From assembly GCA_029861865.1 (NCBI GenBank), contig JAOTYL010000005.1:186001-250000 (forward strand): DNA of 64,000 nucleotides. Reading direction: 5' to 3'. Shown here one piece after another: positions 1 through 8,784 of this stretch. The translations under genes were made by a program, and so were the position numbers. The notes beneath the pieces were generated by a model. The model saw only the letters and a program-made list of their open reading frames with translations, searched no databases and was not told the DNA's origin. Within the stretch, counting starts at the first letter, position 1. The number at the start of each line of letters is the position of its first letter. The DNA comes from Myxococcales bacterium (lineage in GTDB: Bacteria; Myxococcota_A; Polyangia; Polyangiales; Houyiibacteriaceae).

Positions 1-377
1 AGGGTTGCGATGATGTCATCGGCTTCGTATCCGGGGGCTTCGATCGGCGACATGCCCCACGCTTCGACGATCTGCCGAACGCGGAGCATCTGCTGCTCGA
101 GATCAGGCGGCGCAGGCGGACGGTTGGCCTTGTAAGGCTCGTAGAGGTCTTTGCGGAAGGATCCCTCTCTCGAGTCCATGGCGACCACGATACCCTTCGG
201 GTCTCGCTCACGAAGGAGTTTGGCAAGCATCCCCGAAACCCCCGCCACCGCGTGCGTCGGCTCCCCTTTGCTGTTCGAGAGCGGCGGCAGCGCGTGATAG
301 GCACGAAAGACATACGAGCTGATGTCGATCACGTAGATCGCCTCCGGATCCCCCTTTTTGGGCAGCACATCGGGCAT
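1..377 (-). CDS. polA: DNA polymerase I, N-terminal 5'-3' exonuclease part (cut by window edge)
   Basis: About 125 codons of the N-terminus are present; the rest lies beyond the left edge. The protein reads MPDVLPKKGDPEAIYVID, then SYVFRAYHALPPLSNSKGEP, MDSREGSFRKDLYEPYKANR and a closing EADD. These match the FEN-like 5'-3' exonuclease domain of PolA, whose acidic residues (Asp18, the MDS aspartate and the EADD cluster) bind the metals that cleave flaps and RNA primers during Okazaki fragment processing and repair. The ATG at 377 is the first start in frame next to the conserved block. The gene is divergent from ffh. A stand-alone exonuclease cannot be excluded because the polymerase domain is not visible. 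Confidence 0.9.
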   Translation of the reverse strand, partial: MPDVLPKKGDPEAIYVIDISSYVFRAYHALPPLSNSKGEPTHAVAGVSGMLAKLLRERDPKGIVVAMDSREGSFRKDLYEPYKANRPPAPPDLEQQMLRVRQIVEAWGMSPIEAPGYEADDIIAT

Positions 378-473
378 GCGCGCGGACCATCCAACGGTCG
401 CCACCTGCGGTCAAGGTGCTAAGAGGTTGTGCAGCCGCTTCGGCGCATGCTACGCGCCCAAGCTGCTTCCCTC

Positions 474-2051
474 ATGTTTGAGACGTTGACAAAGGGCTTT
501 CGAAACGCCCGCAACCGTTTGGCCGGGGTGACCGAGCTGAGCGAAGAGAACATCGACCAAGCACTTCGCGACGTACGCTTGTCGCTGCTCGAGGCCGACG
601 TCGAGCTCGGGGTGACCAAGGCGTTTCTCGCGAACGTGAAGGAGAAAGCAGTCGGCCAGGTGGTCCAGACCGCGACCAAGGGGAAGGGGCGCAAGATCAA
701 AGTGGGCCCGGCCGAGCAGTTCGTGAAGATATGCCAGGACGAGCTCGAGTCGATGATGGCGTTCGAGGGGGACCCCGTCGAGTTCGCCAAGAAGCCCAAA
801 CCGACCGGCATCATGATGGTAGGCCTCCAGGGCTCGGGTAAGACGACCACGGCGGCCAAGCTCGCGCGCTTTCTCGAGGCAAGCAACGGTCGCAAGCCCC
901 TGCTGGTGGCTGCTGACATCGCTCGACCGGGCGCCATCGAGCAGCTGCAGGTACTTGGCGACCAGATCGGTGCTCCGGTGTTCTCGATTCCGGGTGGGCT
1001 GCCACTGGCGATCTGTAAACGAGGTCTAGCCGAGGCTAAGCGACTGAAGTGCGACACGGTCATCTACGACACCGCGGGCCGTCTCGCGATCGACAAGCCA
1101 CTCATGGAGGAGCTTTCCGAGATTCGGTCGTCGGTAGCGCCGCAGAACGTCTTTTTGGTGGTCGACGCGATGATCGGCCAAGACTCGGTCAAGACCGCGA
1201 AGGCGTTTCATGACCAGCTTGGCTTGAGCGGCGTGATCCTGACAAAGCTCGACGGTGACGCCCGCGGCGGAGCGGCGATCTCGATCAAGAACGTCACCGG
1301 TACCGCAGTAAAATTCGTCGGCACCGGCGAAGCGATCGACCGCCTGGAGGAGTTTCGAGCAGAGGGGATGGCCAGCCGCATCCTCGGCATGGGCGATGTC
1401 GTTGGCCTGATGAAAGACTTCGAAGAGGTCGTCGACGAAACCAAGGCCGAGAAAGACGCCAAGCGCATGCTCCGCGGGCAGTTCACCCTCGACGACTTCC
1501 TCGAGCAGCTTCAGATGCTGCAGAACATGGGCCCGCTTCAAGAGATGCTCGACAAGGTCCCGTTTTTCGCCGATAGCGTCCCCGACGGGTTCCAAGTCGA
1601 TGAGCGAGAGATCGGCCAGATCAAGGCCATCGTGAGCTCGATGACGCGGCAGGAGCGAGCCCAGGCCGAGCTCTTCGAAAAGCAGCCGACGCGGCTGGTT
1701 CGTGTCGCCAAGGGATCGGGCACGAGCGAAAAGCAGGTTGCCGAAATCCTTCAGCGCTTTGCGTTCATGCGCCAGATGATGGGCAGCATCGGCGCCCAGG
1801 CGGGGATGCTGTCGAAGATCCCCGGGATGAAGCAGCTGGCGGCTGCAAATCGGCTGCGAGACGCGATTCAGACCGGGGGCCTCGAGGGCAACCCGATGAT
1901 GGCGAACCTCGCGGATTCACTCTTGCAGGCGGCTGTCGCCGAGCAAGGCAGCACCGGGCCGAACCCCAACGAGCGGCGAGCGGTCAACAAGAACAAAAAG
2001 AAGTCCAAGCGAAAGATGCAAAGGAAGTCGCGTCGCAAATCGCGGCGTTAG
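474..2051 (+). CDS. ffh: Signal recognition particle GTPase Ffh (SRP54)
   Basis: This is the protein part of the SRP, which binds signal sequences on ribosomes and hands them to FtsY at the membrane. The order is N domain (starting MFETLTKGFRNARNRLAG), G domain with P-loop GLQGSGKTTTAAKLA, DTAGRLAID and TKLDGDARGGAA, then a methionine-rich M domain with RQMMGSIGAQ and IPGMKQLA for 4.5S RNA and signal-peptide binding. It ends in a very basic tail of Lys/Arg repeats. A GTG at 429 is in frame, but family members begin at MFETL, so the ATG at 474 is chosen, giving 525 residues. The stop overlaps a possible GTG start of the next gene by one base, suggesting co-transcription. Confidence 0.97.
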   Translation: MFETLTKGFRNARNRLAGVTELSEENIDQALRDVRLSLLEADVELGVTKAFLANVKEKAVGQVVQTATKGKGRKIKVGPAEQFVKICQDELESMMAFEGDPVEFAKKPKPTGIMMVGLQGSGKTTTAAKLARFLEASNGRKPLLVAADIARPGAIEQLQVLGDQIGAPVFSIPGGLPLAICKRGLAEAKRLKCDTVIYDTAGRLAIDKPLMEELSEIRSSVAPQNVFLVVDAMIGQDSVKTAKAFHDQLGLSGVILTKLDGDARGGAAISIKNVTGTAVKFVGTGEAIDRLEEFRAEGMASRILGMGDVVGLMKDFEEVVDETKAEKDAKRMLRGQFTLDDFLEQLQMLQNMGPLQEMLDKVPFFADSVPDGFQVDEREIGQIKAIVSSMTRQERAQAELFEKQPTRLVRVAKGSGTSEKQVAEILQRFAFMRQMMGSIGAQAGMLSKIPGMKQLAAANRLRDAIQTGGLEGNPMMANLADSLLQAAVAEQGSTGPNPNERRAVNKNKKKSKRKMQRKSRRKSRR

Positions 2052-2059
2052 TGTTCGTC

Positions 2060-3493
2060 ATGCGAGCTCCCCATCGTCTTTCGGTCCTCGTGCTCGCTTC
2101 GGTGATGGGATGCACCGCTGACGTCGCCCCCTTGAGCTCTGCGCAACGCGAAGCCGTTGCTGCTTACGTCTCCAAGAAGGCCCCCTCGCCAGAGTACGAG
2201 CTCGAGGTGGAGTTCGCGAACAAGGTCCGGCTGCTGGGCTATGATCTCGACGCGACCGAGTGGCGTCCCGGCGACATCCTTCGAGTCAGTTGGTACTGGC
2301 AAACGCTCGTCGCGCCAGGCGCGCACTGGAAGTTGTTCACGCATCTCGTGAGCGACGACCCTCCAATTACAATCGACCAAGACGTCAGCGGCGTGGTCCG
2401 ATGGCTCTACGGCCCCGATCGATGGCAGGCCGGGCAGTTCGTGCAAGACACTCAGGAGCTGCACCTGCCCGAGGACTGGAAGGCGGATGAGGTAACCCTC
2501 TACGTGGGGCTTTCGCACGAAGGCGAGCGCCTATCGATCACAACGGGGCCGTCAGACGGAGACAACCGGGCGCGTGGGCCCACCGTGAAGACCCCCGTCG
2601 TCGGGCCGCACGAGACTCCGTCGCGTGTTCCGAGGCTCGCAGTCGTGCAGACCCGTCGCCCGCCGAGGCTCGACGGATCGCTGAACGACCCAGTCTGGCG
2701 CGCTGCTCGTACGAGCGCGCCTTTCGTCGAGACACGTAGTGGCGGAGTCGCTCCCCTGACCGCTTCGGCGAAACTTCTCTGGGACAAACGGTATCTCTAT
2801 GTGGGTGTCGATATCAGCGACGCGTTGCTTCGCGCAAGTGATCGCGACCATGACGATCATCTGTGGGAACAGGACTGCATCGAGCTGATGTTCGACCCAC
2901 AGGGCGATGGCCTGAGCTATTTCGAGATTCAGGTTTCGCCGAGAGGCGTCGTATTCGACACTAGGTACGACGCGCCCCGCATCCCCAAGCCATTTGGGCA
3001 CGTCGATTGGGACAGCGGGGTGCGTGCTGCGGTCTCGCCTCGTGGCAAGCTCGACGATCTCGAACCAGACGCCGGATATACCGTGGAGATGGCGATCCCG
3101 TGGCAGGCGTTCAGTCCGAAGAACCGCCCAGCGTCGCCGCCGACGATCGGCAACACCTGGCGCGCGAACCTCTACGTGATGGACCTCACACGCGATCGCC
3201 AACAGGCTGCATCCTGGTCACCACTCGGAATTGGCGATTTCCATGTGCCGGGTCGATTCGGTATCCTGACCTTCGAAGGCCCCCCGGACGAGATGGTGGG
3301 GCAAAGCGAGCCCGTCCAAATGCCTTCGAATCGAGCCATTCATCTAGAAAGCCGAAAAGACGCGTGGGATCCAGGCGTGAAGAATCGATCGATCAGGAGG
3401 CGCGCGATGAACCGGCGACGTCCCGGTGAGCCGCGCGCCGCCCAAGTCGATGAAGGCTTGCAGAGGCTTGAATCCGAGGAGACCGCTCACTAG
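2060..3493 (+). CDS. Lipoprotein with C-terminal CBM9-like sugar-binding domain
   Basis: The 477-residue product starts with a lipoprotein-type signal, MRAPHRLSVLVLASVMGC, with the presumed lipidated Cys at 18. Residues of about 40-165 form a beta-rich region (LLGYDLDATEWRPGDILRVS, WKLFTHLVSDDPP) that I cannot name securely. From about 195 it resembles the family 9 carbohydrate-binding module seen in surface and extracytoplasmic proteins: RPPRLDGSLNDPVWRAA, KRYLYVGVDISD, CIELMFDPQGDG, YFEIQVSP and YTVEMAIPWQAF. The last 60 residues are charged and low in order. An in-frame GTG at 2051 overlaps the ffh stop and would add three residues. It probably binds or senses glycans at the envelope; no catalytic motif is visible. 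Confidence 0.75.
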   Translation: MRAPHRLSVLVLASVMGCTADVAPLSSAQREAVAAYVSKKAPSPEYELEVEFANKVRLLGYDLDATEWRPGDILRVSWYWQTLVAPGAHWKLFTHLVSDDPPITIDQDVSGVVRWLYGPDRWQAGQFVQDTQELHLPEDWKADEVTLYVGLSHEGERLSITTGPSDGDNRARGPTVKTPVVGPHETPSRVPRLAVVQTRRPPRLDGSLNDPVWRAARTSAPFVETRSGGVAPLTASAKLLWDKRYLYVGVDISDALLRASDRDHDDHLWEQDCIELMFDPQGDGLSYFEIQVSPRGVVFDTRYDAPRIPKPFGHVDWDSGVRAAVSPRGKLDDLEPDAGYTVEMAIPWQAFSPKNRPASPPTIGNTWRANLYVMDLTRDRQQAASWSPLGIGDFHVPGRFGILTFEGPPDEMVGQSEPVQMPSNRAIHLESRKDAWDPGVKNRSIRRRAMNRRRPGEPRAAQVDEGLQRLESEETAH

Positions 3494-3520
3494 GGTGCGC
3501 CTAGGTGGGCCCTTTCGCTC

Positions 3521-5200
3521 ATGATGCTTCGCACACGCCTCATCGCTGGTCGCACCTCGGGCTTGATCATCAGCGCGGTGTTCGCGTCGATCATCACGCT
3601 GGCGAGCCAGGTCGAGACGGTGCTCGAGCCGCTGCGCGTCGAGCCGCTGCGGCCCGCCCCGGTCACGCTTCGGATTCCGTCGAGCTACCCGTCAAACACC
3701 AAGGCTCGTCGCTATCGCGGCTTTCCGCAGCCTCTGGTCGTGCCGCGCGGGCAAGTCGTCGACGACCCCAACGAGCAGCGCATCGTGCGCGCATTCGAGC
3801 GAGAGCGGCGACCGCCGGAGCGCTCTACCTTGTTCGGCGCATGGGTCAGCTACTTCCTCGTCGCGTACATCTTTCTCGCATTTCTGAGGATGTTTACCGG
3901 AGGGCGCGGCACACTGCTTCGCACCCAGGCCGGCCTGCTGCTCCTGGTCTGCGCGACGTGTATCGGCGCCAAGTTACTACTCTTGTTCACAACGCTGTCC
4001 CCATTGTTGCTGCCGCTGGCAACCGTGCCCCTGTGGGCCGCCCTCTATTTCGATCGGGCGACGGCCATCGCCTCCGGGTTGGTGATCACGCTGGTCGCCG
4101 CCTCGTTCGTGCACTTTGCCATGCCTGTCGTGGTCGTGTACCTGGCGACCACCCTTGGCGTGGTGATCTTCTTTCGCGATCGAAAGCATGCGATGCACAT
4201 GTTGGTTGCCGGGACGGCGGCGGGTCTTTTTGCCGCCTTGGTGCTGATCAGCGTGGCGCTGTCGGTCGGTAACGAGATCGACGTCGTCGGCGATGTGTCA
4301 AAGCTGGACGAATCGACCCTGCTGTCCACCGTCGCTGGCGGCATGCTTGCGGGCGTGCTTGGAGTGCTCTTCCAGCGGATCGCCACTGCCGCCCTCGGAG
4401 TCGTGACGCGTGGACGGTTGCAAGAGCTTACCGACGTCGACCACCCGCTTCTCCGCAAAATGTCGCGTGAGGCGCCCGGCTCCTGGCAGCATGCGCGAGC
4501 CATGGCCAACCTCGCCGAAGGCGCCGCAGCGGCCATCGGTGCCGACGCATTGCTGACCCGCGTTGGCGCTTATTACCACGACCTCGGCAAGACGATTCAG
4601 CCCAAGTATTTCGTCGAGAACCTGTCACCCGGCGAACCGACGCCTCACAACGACCTCGAGCCAGACGTCAGCGCTGATGCAATCATGGCGCACGTCGTCG
4701 AAGGAGCGCGCATCTTGAGGGAAGGCGGCATTCCCGAGCCGGTGGTCGAATTCGCCTACACCCATCATGGGACCAGCGTCATCGAGTACTTCTGGCACGA
4801 GTGCCTCGAGCAGGGGAATCCAAAGGGTCTCTCGGATGCCGCGTTTCGTTACCCGGGGATGCGACCGCGCACCAAAGAGACCGCAATCTTGATGCTCATC
4901 GACGCCATCGAAGCCGCCGCACGCACGGTCGACGAGCCGACGCGCGAGAAGTTCGAGGCAATAGTCCAGCGGGTGATGAATGTGAAGCTGCGACAGGGTC
5001 AGCTCGACGAATGCGGGCTCACGATGGAAGACCTCCGCGTCTTGCAGACCACGCTGACGGATACCCTGTGCAACGCCTATCACAACCGCATCAAGTACCC
5101 CTGGCAAGACAAGGAGCAGGAGGGACAGGCTCAGCTTCCCGTGCCGGGAGTCGCGACAGAGCGAGACGTGGCGCGGGAGCGGAGCCGTGAGTCGACTTAG
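3521..5200 (+). CDS. 7TM-HD family phosphohydrolase (PgpH-like, probable c-di-AMP phosphodiesterase)
   Basis: The protein has 559 residues. TM1 spans about 12-30, followed by a periplasmic loop of about 75 residues, then six or so TM helices between 107 and 295. A cytoplasmic HD domain contains SWQHARAMANLAE (His324), AYYHDLGK (His353, Asp354), HVVEGARIL (His391), THHGTS (His415, His416) and LIDAIEAAA (Asp461). This layout and the HD signature match PgpH-type enzymes, which hydrolyse c-di-AMP. PgpH normally has a much larger extracellular 7TMR-HDED domain between TM1 and TM2, so this is a reduced form. The 3' end overlaps the next gene by 14 bases. The substrate is inferred from the family. 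Confidence 0.85.
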   Translation: MMLRTRLIAGRTSGLIISAVFASIITLASQVETVLEPLRVEPLRPAPVTLRIPSSYPSNTKARRYRGFPQPLVVPRGQVVDDPNEQRIVRAFERERRPPERSTLFGAWVSYFLVAYIFLAFLRMFTGGRGTLLRTQAGLLLLVCATCIGAKLLLLFTTLSPLLLPLATVPLWAALYFDRATAIASGLVITLVAASFVHFAMPVVVVYLATTLGVVIFFRDRKHAMHMLVAGTAAGLFAALVLISVALSVGNEIDVVGDVSKLDESTLLSTVAGGMLAGVLGVLFQRIATAALGVVTRGRLQELTDVDHPLLRKMSREAPGSWQHARAMANLAEGAAAAIGADALLTRVGAYYHDLGKTIQPKYFVENLSPGEPTPHNDLEPDVSADAIMAHVVEGARILREGGIPEPVVEFAYTHHGTSVIEYFWHECLEQGNPKGLSDAAFRYPGMRPRTKETAILMLIDAIEAAARTVDEPTREKFEAIVQRVMNVKLRQGQLDECGLTMEDLRVLQTTLTDTLCNAYHNRIKYPWQDKEQEGQAQLPVPGVATERDVARERSREST

Positions 5201-5621
5201 ACAGCTCTTGGAGCTCGGCGCGGTATTCTCGCTCGTCCTCGGTTGTGACCAGCTCGGAAATCCCGAGCAGCTGACCACGGGGCCCACGCTTTGGAAGAGC
5301 AGCCACCACGAGCTCGTCACGACCACGCGTTCGTTTCGCAACCCGAAGACCATCCAGCGCCTCGTCTCGGATGGGCTCGGCGAGCTCGACTATTCGGACC
5401 CATCGATCGGTCCCGATCAGACCCTCACCTTCGTCATGGTCGCCCCGCGGCGCCTCAGGCCCCTCAGACCGGGCCCGATGACGTTGATGACGTATTTCGA
5501 GATCCCTGGCCAAAGATCCATTGCGCGCCGCTGGAACGCCCCAGGAGGCCCTAGGCAGTGGGTGGCGGCGTTCGCGCTGCCGGCACCCCCATCGACCGCG
5601 ATCACGTCCGTGGCGCCATGA
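5187..5621 (+). CDS. Small hypothetical lipoprotein
   Basis: This 144-residue product has a lipoprotein signal, with LGAVFSLVLGC as the lipobox and Cys at about 20. The GTG start lies 14 bases inside the end of the 7TM-HD gene, in a different frame, which is a typical coupled arrangement. The mature part has no motif I recognise. It contains TTTRSFRNPKTIQRLVSDGL and a Pro/Arg-rich stretch near 105. The 3' end overlaps the convergent response-regulator gene by 20 bases. The signal peptide and tight coupling support a real gene. Its function is unknown, perhaps a periplasmic partner of the upstream membrane hydrolase. Confidence 0.55.
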   Translation: MSRLRQLLELGAVFSLVLGCDQLGNPEQLTTGPTLWKSSHHELVTTTRSFRNPKTIQRLVSDGLGELDYSDPSIGPDQTLTFVMVAPRRLRPLRPGPMTLMTYFEIPGQRSIARRWNAPGGPRQWVAAFALPAPPSTAITSVAP

Positions 5622-7131
5622 GCCCCGACTGGGTCTCGGTGACGTCGGGGAACTCCTCGAGCGAGCGCCCGTCGTCGCGGAACTCATCGATCGAATCGAG
5701 AAAGCCTTGCGCGATCTCGGGATCGAACTGCGTGCCCCCGCAGCGGTTGATTTCGGAGATCGCAATGTCGTGGGAGAGCGCCTTACGGTATGCGCGGTCG
5801 CTGGTCATCGCGTCATAGGTGTCGGCGACGGAGATGATCCGAGCGATCAGAGGCACGTCGTTGCCCTTGAGCCCAAGCGGATAGCCAAGCCCATCCCATC
5901 GCTCGTGATGCAGATGCACCCCGGGAATCAAGGGGTGCAAAAACTCGATTGGCTGCAAGATATCGCGGCCATGCTCTGGATGTTCTTTGAAGATTTCGTA
6001 CTCTTGTTGTGAAAGCTTCCCGGGCTTGTTCAGGTTCATCACGCAGCCGATTTTGCCGATATCGTGCATCAGCGCCGACTGGCGCACGATTTCGATCTCC
6101 TCGTCGCTTAGACCGAGCTTGATCGCCAGGATCTGCGAGTAAGCGGCAACCCTCGCCGAGTGTCCTGCCGTATAGCGGTCCATTTTGTCGATCGCGCTGG
6201 CGAGGCCTCGGATGGTCTGTTTGAAGGTGGACTGCAGGTCTTCGAAGAGCCGTGCGTTCTCGATCGCAGCAGAGGCCCGGTCCGCGGTGGTGTGGAGGAG
6301 CTTCCGTTGCCCCTCGTCGAATCGCTTCCCGGCGGTGTAGCTGACGGCGCAGAGGAAGCCGACCGTGTCGCCTCGAGCCGTGAGCCGCGCAACCGCCAGA
6401 GACTGGGGCTTCGGCTCATCGCCAACTCTCTCGAAGAAGCGCCAAGCGCGCTCGCCGTGCTCGAGAAGGGCTGGCGCATGTCGGAAGTGCTCCGTGAGAG
6501 CTGGAATACTAAGGGCGTCGGATTCGCGCCGCAGCCGGAAGTTTGGGCCAAGCTCGGTCGTGCGCCGATAGAAGCTCCGACCGCCGTCGCTCAAAAGCAC
6601 GAACACCATGTCGGAATCGACCTCGTCGATCGCGGCGCGGCTGAGCGTGTGCACGACTTGTTCCAGAGACAGACTCGCGGAAATTGCCTCGCTTACCTTG
6701 TAGAGCGAAAGCGCCTCTTTCAGGCGGAAGTTCTCGGCTTGGAGCCTCTGTTTTTCGAGGCCGCGACGGATCGTATGCACCACCTCTTCGACCTTGAAGG
6801 GCTTGAGGACGTAGTCGTAGGCGCCTTGCTTCATCGCTTCGATGGCGGTCTCGACCGTGCCGAAACCCGTCATGATGATCGTCACCACGTGAGGTGTGTG
6901 TTTGCGGATTGCGCCAAGAAGCTCGAGTCCGCCCATGTTGGGCATCTTCAGGTCACTCAAAACGAGATCGAAACGGTCGCGCGACAACTCTACCAGCGCT
7001 CCACCGCCATCCTCCGCGGTTCGCACGTAGAACCCTTCCATGGTCAGGAAATCCGCGAGGATCTCACGGATCACGACCTCATCGTCCACGACGAGGATCT
7101 TCGCGACGTCTTCGCCATGCTGACCACTCAT
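5602..7131 (-). CDS. Response regulator with GAF-like middle and HD-GYP output (probable c-di-GMP phosphodiesterase)
   Basis: The protein has 509 residues. The receiver domain (about 9-125) has the acidic pair Asp16-Asp17, phospho-acceptor Asp60 in LVLSDLKMP, MTGFGT and the Lys of VLKPF. Residues of about 140-300 look like a GAF sensor (SAAIENARLFEDLQ at its end). The HD-GYP domain follows, with DRYTAGHSARVAAYS, LMHDIGKIG, KEHPEHGRDIL, HHERWDGLGYP and SVADTYDAMTSDRAYR, so both the metal ligands and the GYP signature are intact. HD-GYP proteins cleave c-di-GMP. No kinase is adjacent, so the cognate kinase is unknown; the GAF histidine kinase 5 kb away is one candidate. Confidence 0.93.
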   Translation of the reverse strand: MSGQHGEDVAKILVVDDEVVIREILADFLTMEGFYVRTAEDGGGALVELSRDRFDLVLSDLKMPNMGGLELLGAIRKHTPHVVTIIMTGFGTVETAIEAMKQGAYDYVLKPFKVEEVVHTIRRGLEKQRLQAENFRLKEALSLYKVSEAISASLSLEQVVHTLSRAAIDEVDSDMVFVLLSDGGRSFYRRTTELGPNFRLRRESDALSIPALTEHFRHAPALLEHGERAWRFFERVGDEPKPQSLAVARLTARGDTVGFLCAVSYTAGKRFDEGQRKLLHTTADRASAAIENARLFEDLQSTFKQTIRGLASAIDKMDRYTAGHSARVAAYSQILAIKLGLSDEEIEIVRQSALMHDIGKIGCVMNLNKPGKLSQQEYEIFKEHPEHGRDILQPIEFLHPLIPGVHLHHERWDGLGYPLGLKGNDVPLIARIISVADTYDAMTSDRAYRKALSHDIAISEINRCGGTQFDPEIAQGFLDSIDEFRDDGRSLEEFPDVTETQSGLMAPRT

Positions 7132-7177
7132 CGGCGTATGACCCTGGCTAGTACTCTGCCCCTCACAGGCATGTCAA

Positions 7178-7792
7178 TTGCGTGACCGGTTCCCATTGCC
7201 GCCCGATTGTCACTTTGATACATCCCGCTCGGCCTTGCCATCATCGGTTCGAATCACCACTCTCGCCGCGCTCGTTTATCTTCCACTGAGCGCGATCGCC
7301 GTGGTTTGGGCGTGGCTGGGGTACGGCCGGCTTGCGTGGGAGCGCGGCGCGGCCTGGATGACCCAGCCTTACCCGACCCGACTCCTCGTCTCGCTCGCGC
7401 TCGGCTTGCTGCTCGGCCTCGCGGTGGTAGCGAGCACACGGTTGCTCGTCGCTCACATGCATTGGGCGCGCGACCTGCAACGCGAGCTTGGCGCCATCGT
7501 CGGCGATCTCTCACCGCGAGAGCTCACCTGGCTCGCCCTCTTGTCCGGCTTTTCGGAAGAGCTCTTCTTTCGTGGTGCCATGCAGCCCGTGCTCGGCTTG
7601 TGGTTTACCTCTCTAATCTTCGGGGCGGTACATGTAGGTCCCAAGCGCGTGTTCTTGGCTTGGTCGCTCTGGGCCTTCGTGATGGGCCTCCTTCTCGGCG
7701 CGATATTCGAGCTCACGGGTGTGCTTTGGGGTGCGGTGCTCGCCCATGTCTGGATCAACCAGCGCAACATGCGCTTCATCCAGCGCTATTGA
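7178..7792 (+). CDS. CPBP family intramembrane metalloprotease
   Basis: This 204-residue multi-span membrane protein carries the CPBP (Abi/CAAX protease-like) signature in order: EELFFRG with Glu127, Glu128 and Arg132; FGAVHVG with His152; and HVWIN with His190 and Asn194. Hydrophobic helices lie around 27-47, 68-92, 140-150, 160-182 and 183-195. The family includes Rce1-type prenyl proteases and bacteriocin immunity proteins; the substrate here is unknown. The chosen start is a TTG at 7178. Other in-frame TTG codons at 7196 and further in are possible, and no clear ribosome site decides between them. It is divergent from the HD-GYP regulator and followed by the FHA-GGDEF gene. Confidence 0.85.
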   Translation: MRDRFPLPPDCHFDTSRSALPSSVRITTLAALVYLPLSAIAVVWAWLGYGRLAWERGAAWMTQPYPTRLLVSLALGLLLGLAVVASTRLLVAHMHWARDLQRELGAIVGDLSPRELTWLALLSGFSEELFFRGAMQPVLGLWFTSLIFGAVHVGPKRVFLAWSLWAFVMGLLLGAIFELTGVLWGAVLAHVWINQRNMRFIQRY

Positions 7793-7819
7793 CGGCGAAA
7801 GGACCCCTTTCTACCCTGG

Positions 7820-8749
7820 GTGATAGGCCGCAACGCCCCAAACCGCGGTCTGCCGATTCCCGTGCGCAGTGACATTAAAACCCGGGTAACCCCCTACCCA
7901 GACGTCCGCATCAAGACCGGAATCGGTCAAGACTGCCTGGTGATCATTTACACGGTGAACTCGAGGGAGCTCGGCAAGCGCTTTTCGCTGGCGAACGGGC
8001 CGGTGAACCTCGGGCGCGGAGCCGACAACACGATCATCCTCGACAACGACGCCGTCTCTCGCAGGCATGCGCTCGTAGAAGCCCGGAACAGCAAGTACTT
8101 CCTGGTCGACCTGAACTCGACCAACGGGACCTACGTCAACGACGAGATCGTGCATGACCACGCCCTTCGCCGTGGGGACCAGATCAAGATCGGCGATACG
8201 ATCTTGAAGTTTCTGAGCGGAAGTGACCTCGAGTCCCAATACCACGAGACCATCTATCGGATGACCATCATGGACGGGCTCACGAGCGTTCACAACAAGC
8301 GCTATCTCATGGAGCAGCTCGAACGCGAGCATTCGCGGGCGACCCGGCATCGTCGTCCGCTGACGATGGTGATGCTCGACATCGACCACTTCAAAGAGGT
8401 CAATGACATCTTCGGGCATTTGGCTGGAGACCAGGTGCTCAAGGAAGTCGCGCAGCTCGCCAAGAGCCGCCTCCGGCCGGACGACGTCATCGCCCGATAC
8501 GGAGGCGAGGAGTTTGCCCTCGTCCTCCCGGAGACCAAGCTCGACGGCGGGATTTTGATCGCCGATCAGCTTCGCAAGATGATCGCGGACGAAGTGTTCG
8601 CGTTCGAGGATGAAGAGATTCAGGTGACGGTGTCCTGCGGCGTGTCCGAGCTCGCCGCCGAGTGGCGGTGCTACGACTTCTTGAAGGATGCCGACCGGAA
8701 CCTCTACGAGGCGAAGCGGTCGGGGCGAAACCGGGTTTACCCCAGCTGA
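7820..8749 (+). CDS. FHA domain diguanylate cyclase (GGDEF)
   Basis: The 309-residue product joins an N-terminal FHA domain (about 40-132; GR at 65-66, SRRH at 80-83, STNGT at 100-104), which binds phosphothreonine, to a GGDEF domain (about 140-308). The catalytic motif is GGEEF at 228-232, preceded five residues earlier by RPDD (219-222), a full allosteric I-site for c-di-GMP product inhibition. LDIDHFKEVND carries the metal and nucleotide residues. It should make c-di-GMP from two GTP in response to Ser/Thr kinase signals. The start is a GTG at 7820, 27 bases after the CPBP gene. FHA-GGDEF fusions are known from Myxococcota. Confidence 0.95.
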   Translation: MIGRNAPNRGLPIPVRSDIKTRVTPYPDVRIKTGIGQDCLVIIYTVNSRELGKRFSLANGPVNLGRGADNTIILDNDAVSRRHALVEARNSKYFLVDLNSTNGTYVNDEIVHDHALRRGDQIKIGDTILKFLSGSDLESQYHETIYRMTIMDGLTSVHNKRYLMEQLEREHSRATRHRRPLTMVMLDIDHFKEVNDIFGHLAGDQVLKEVAQLAKSRLRPDDVIARYGGEEFALVLPETKLDGGILIADQLRKMIADEVFAFEDEEIQVTVSCGVSELAAEWRCYDFLKDADRNLYEAKRSGRNRVYPS

Positions 8750-8784
8750 CTCGGACCCTGTGGGCCATGCTACGCTCCGGGTCG

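Noticed and set aside
6160-7185. Plus-strand frame of 341 codons opposite the response regulator
   Set aside because: The minus strand carries intact receiver and HD-GYP motifs; this frame has none.
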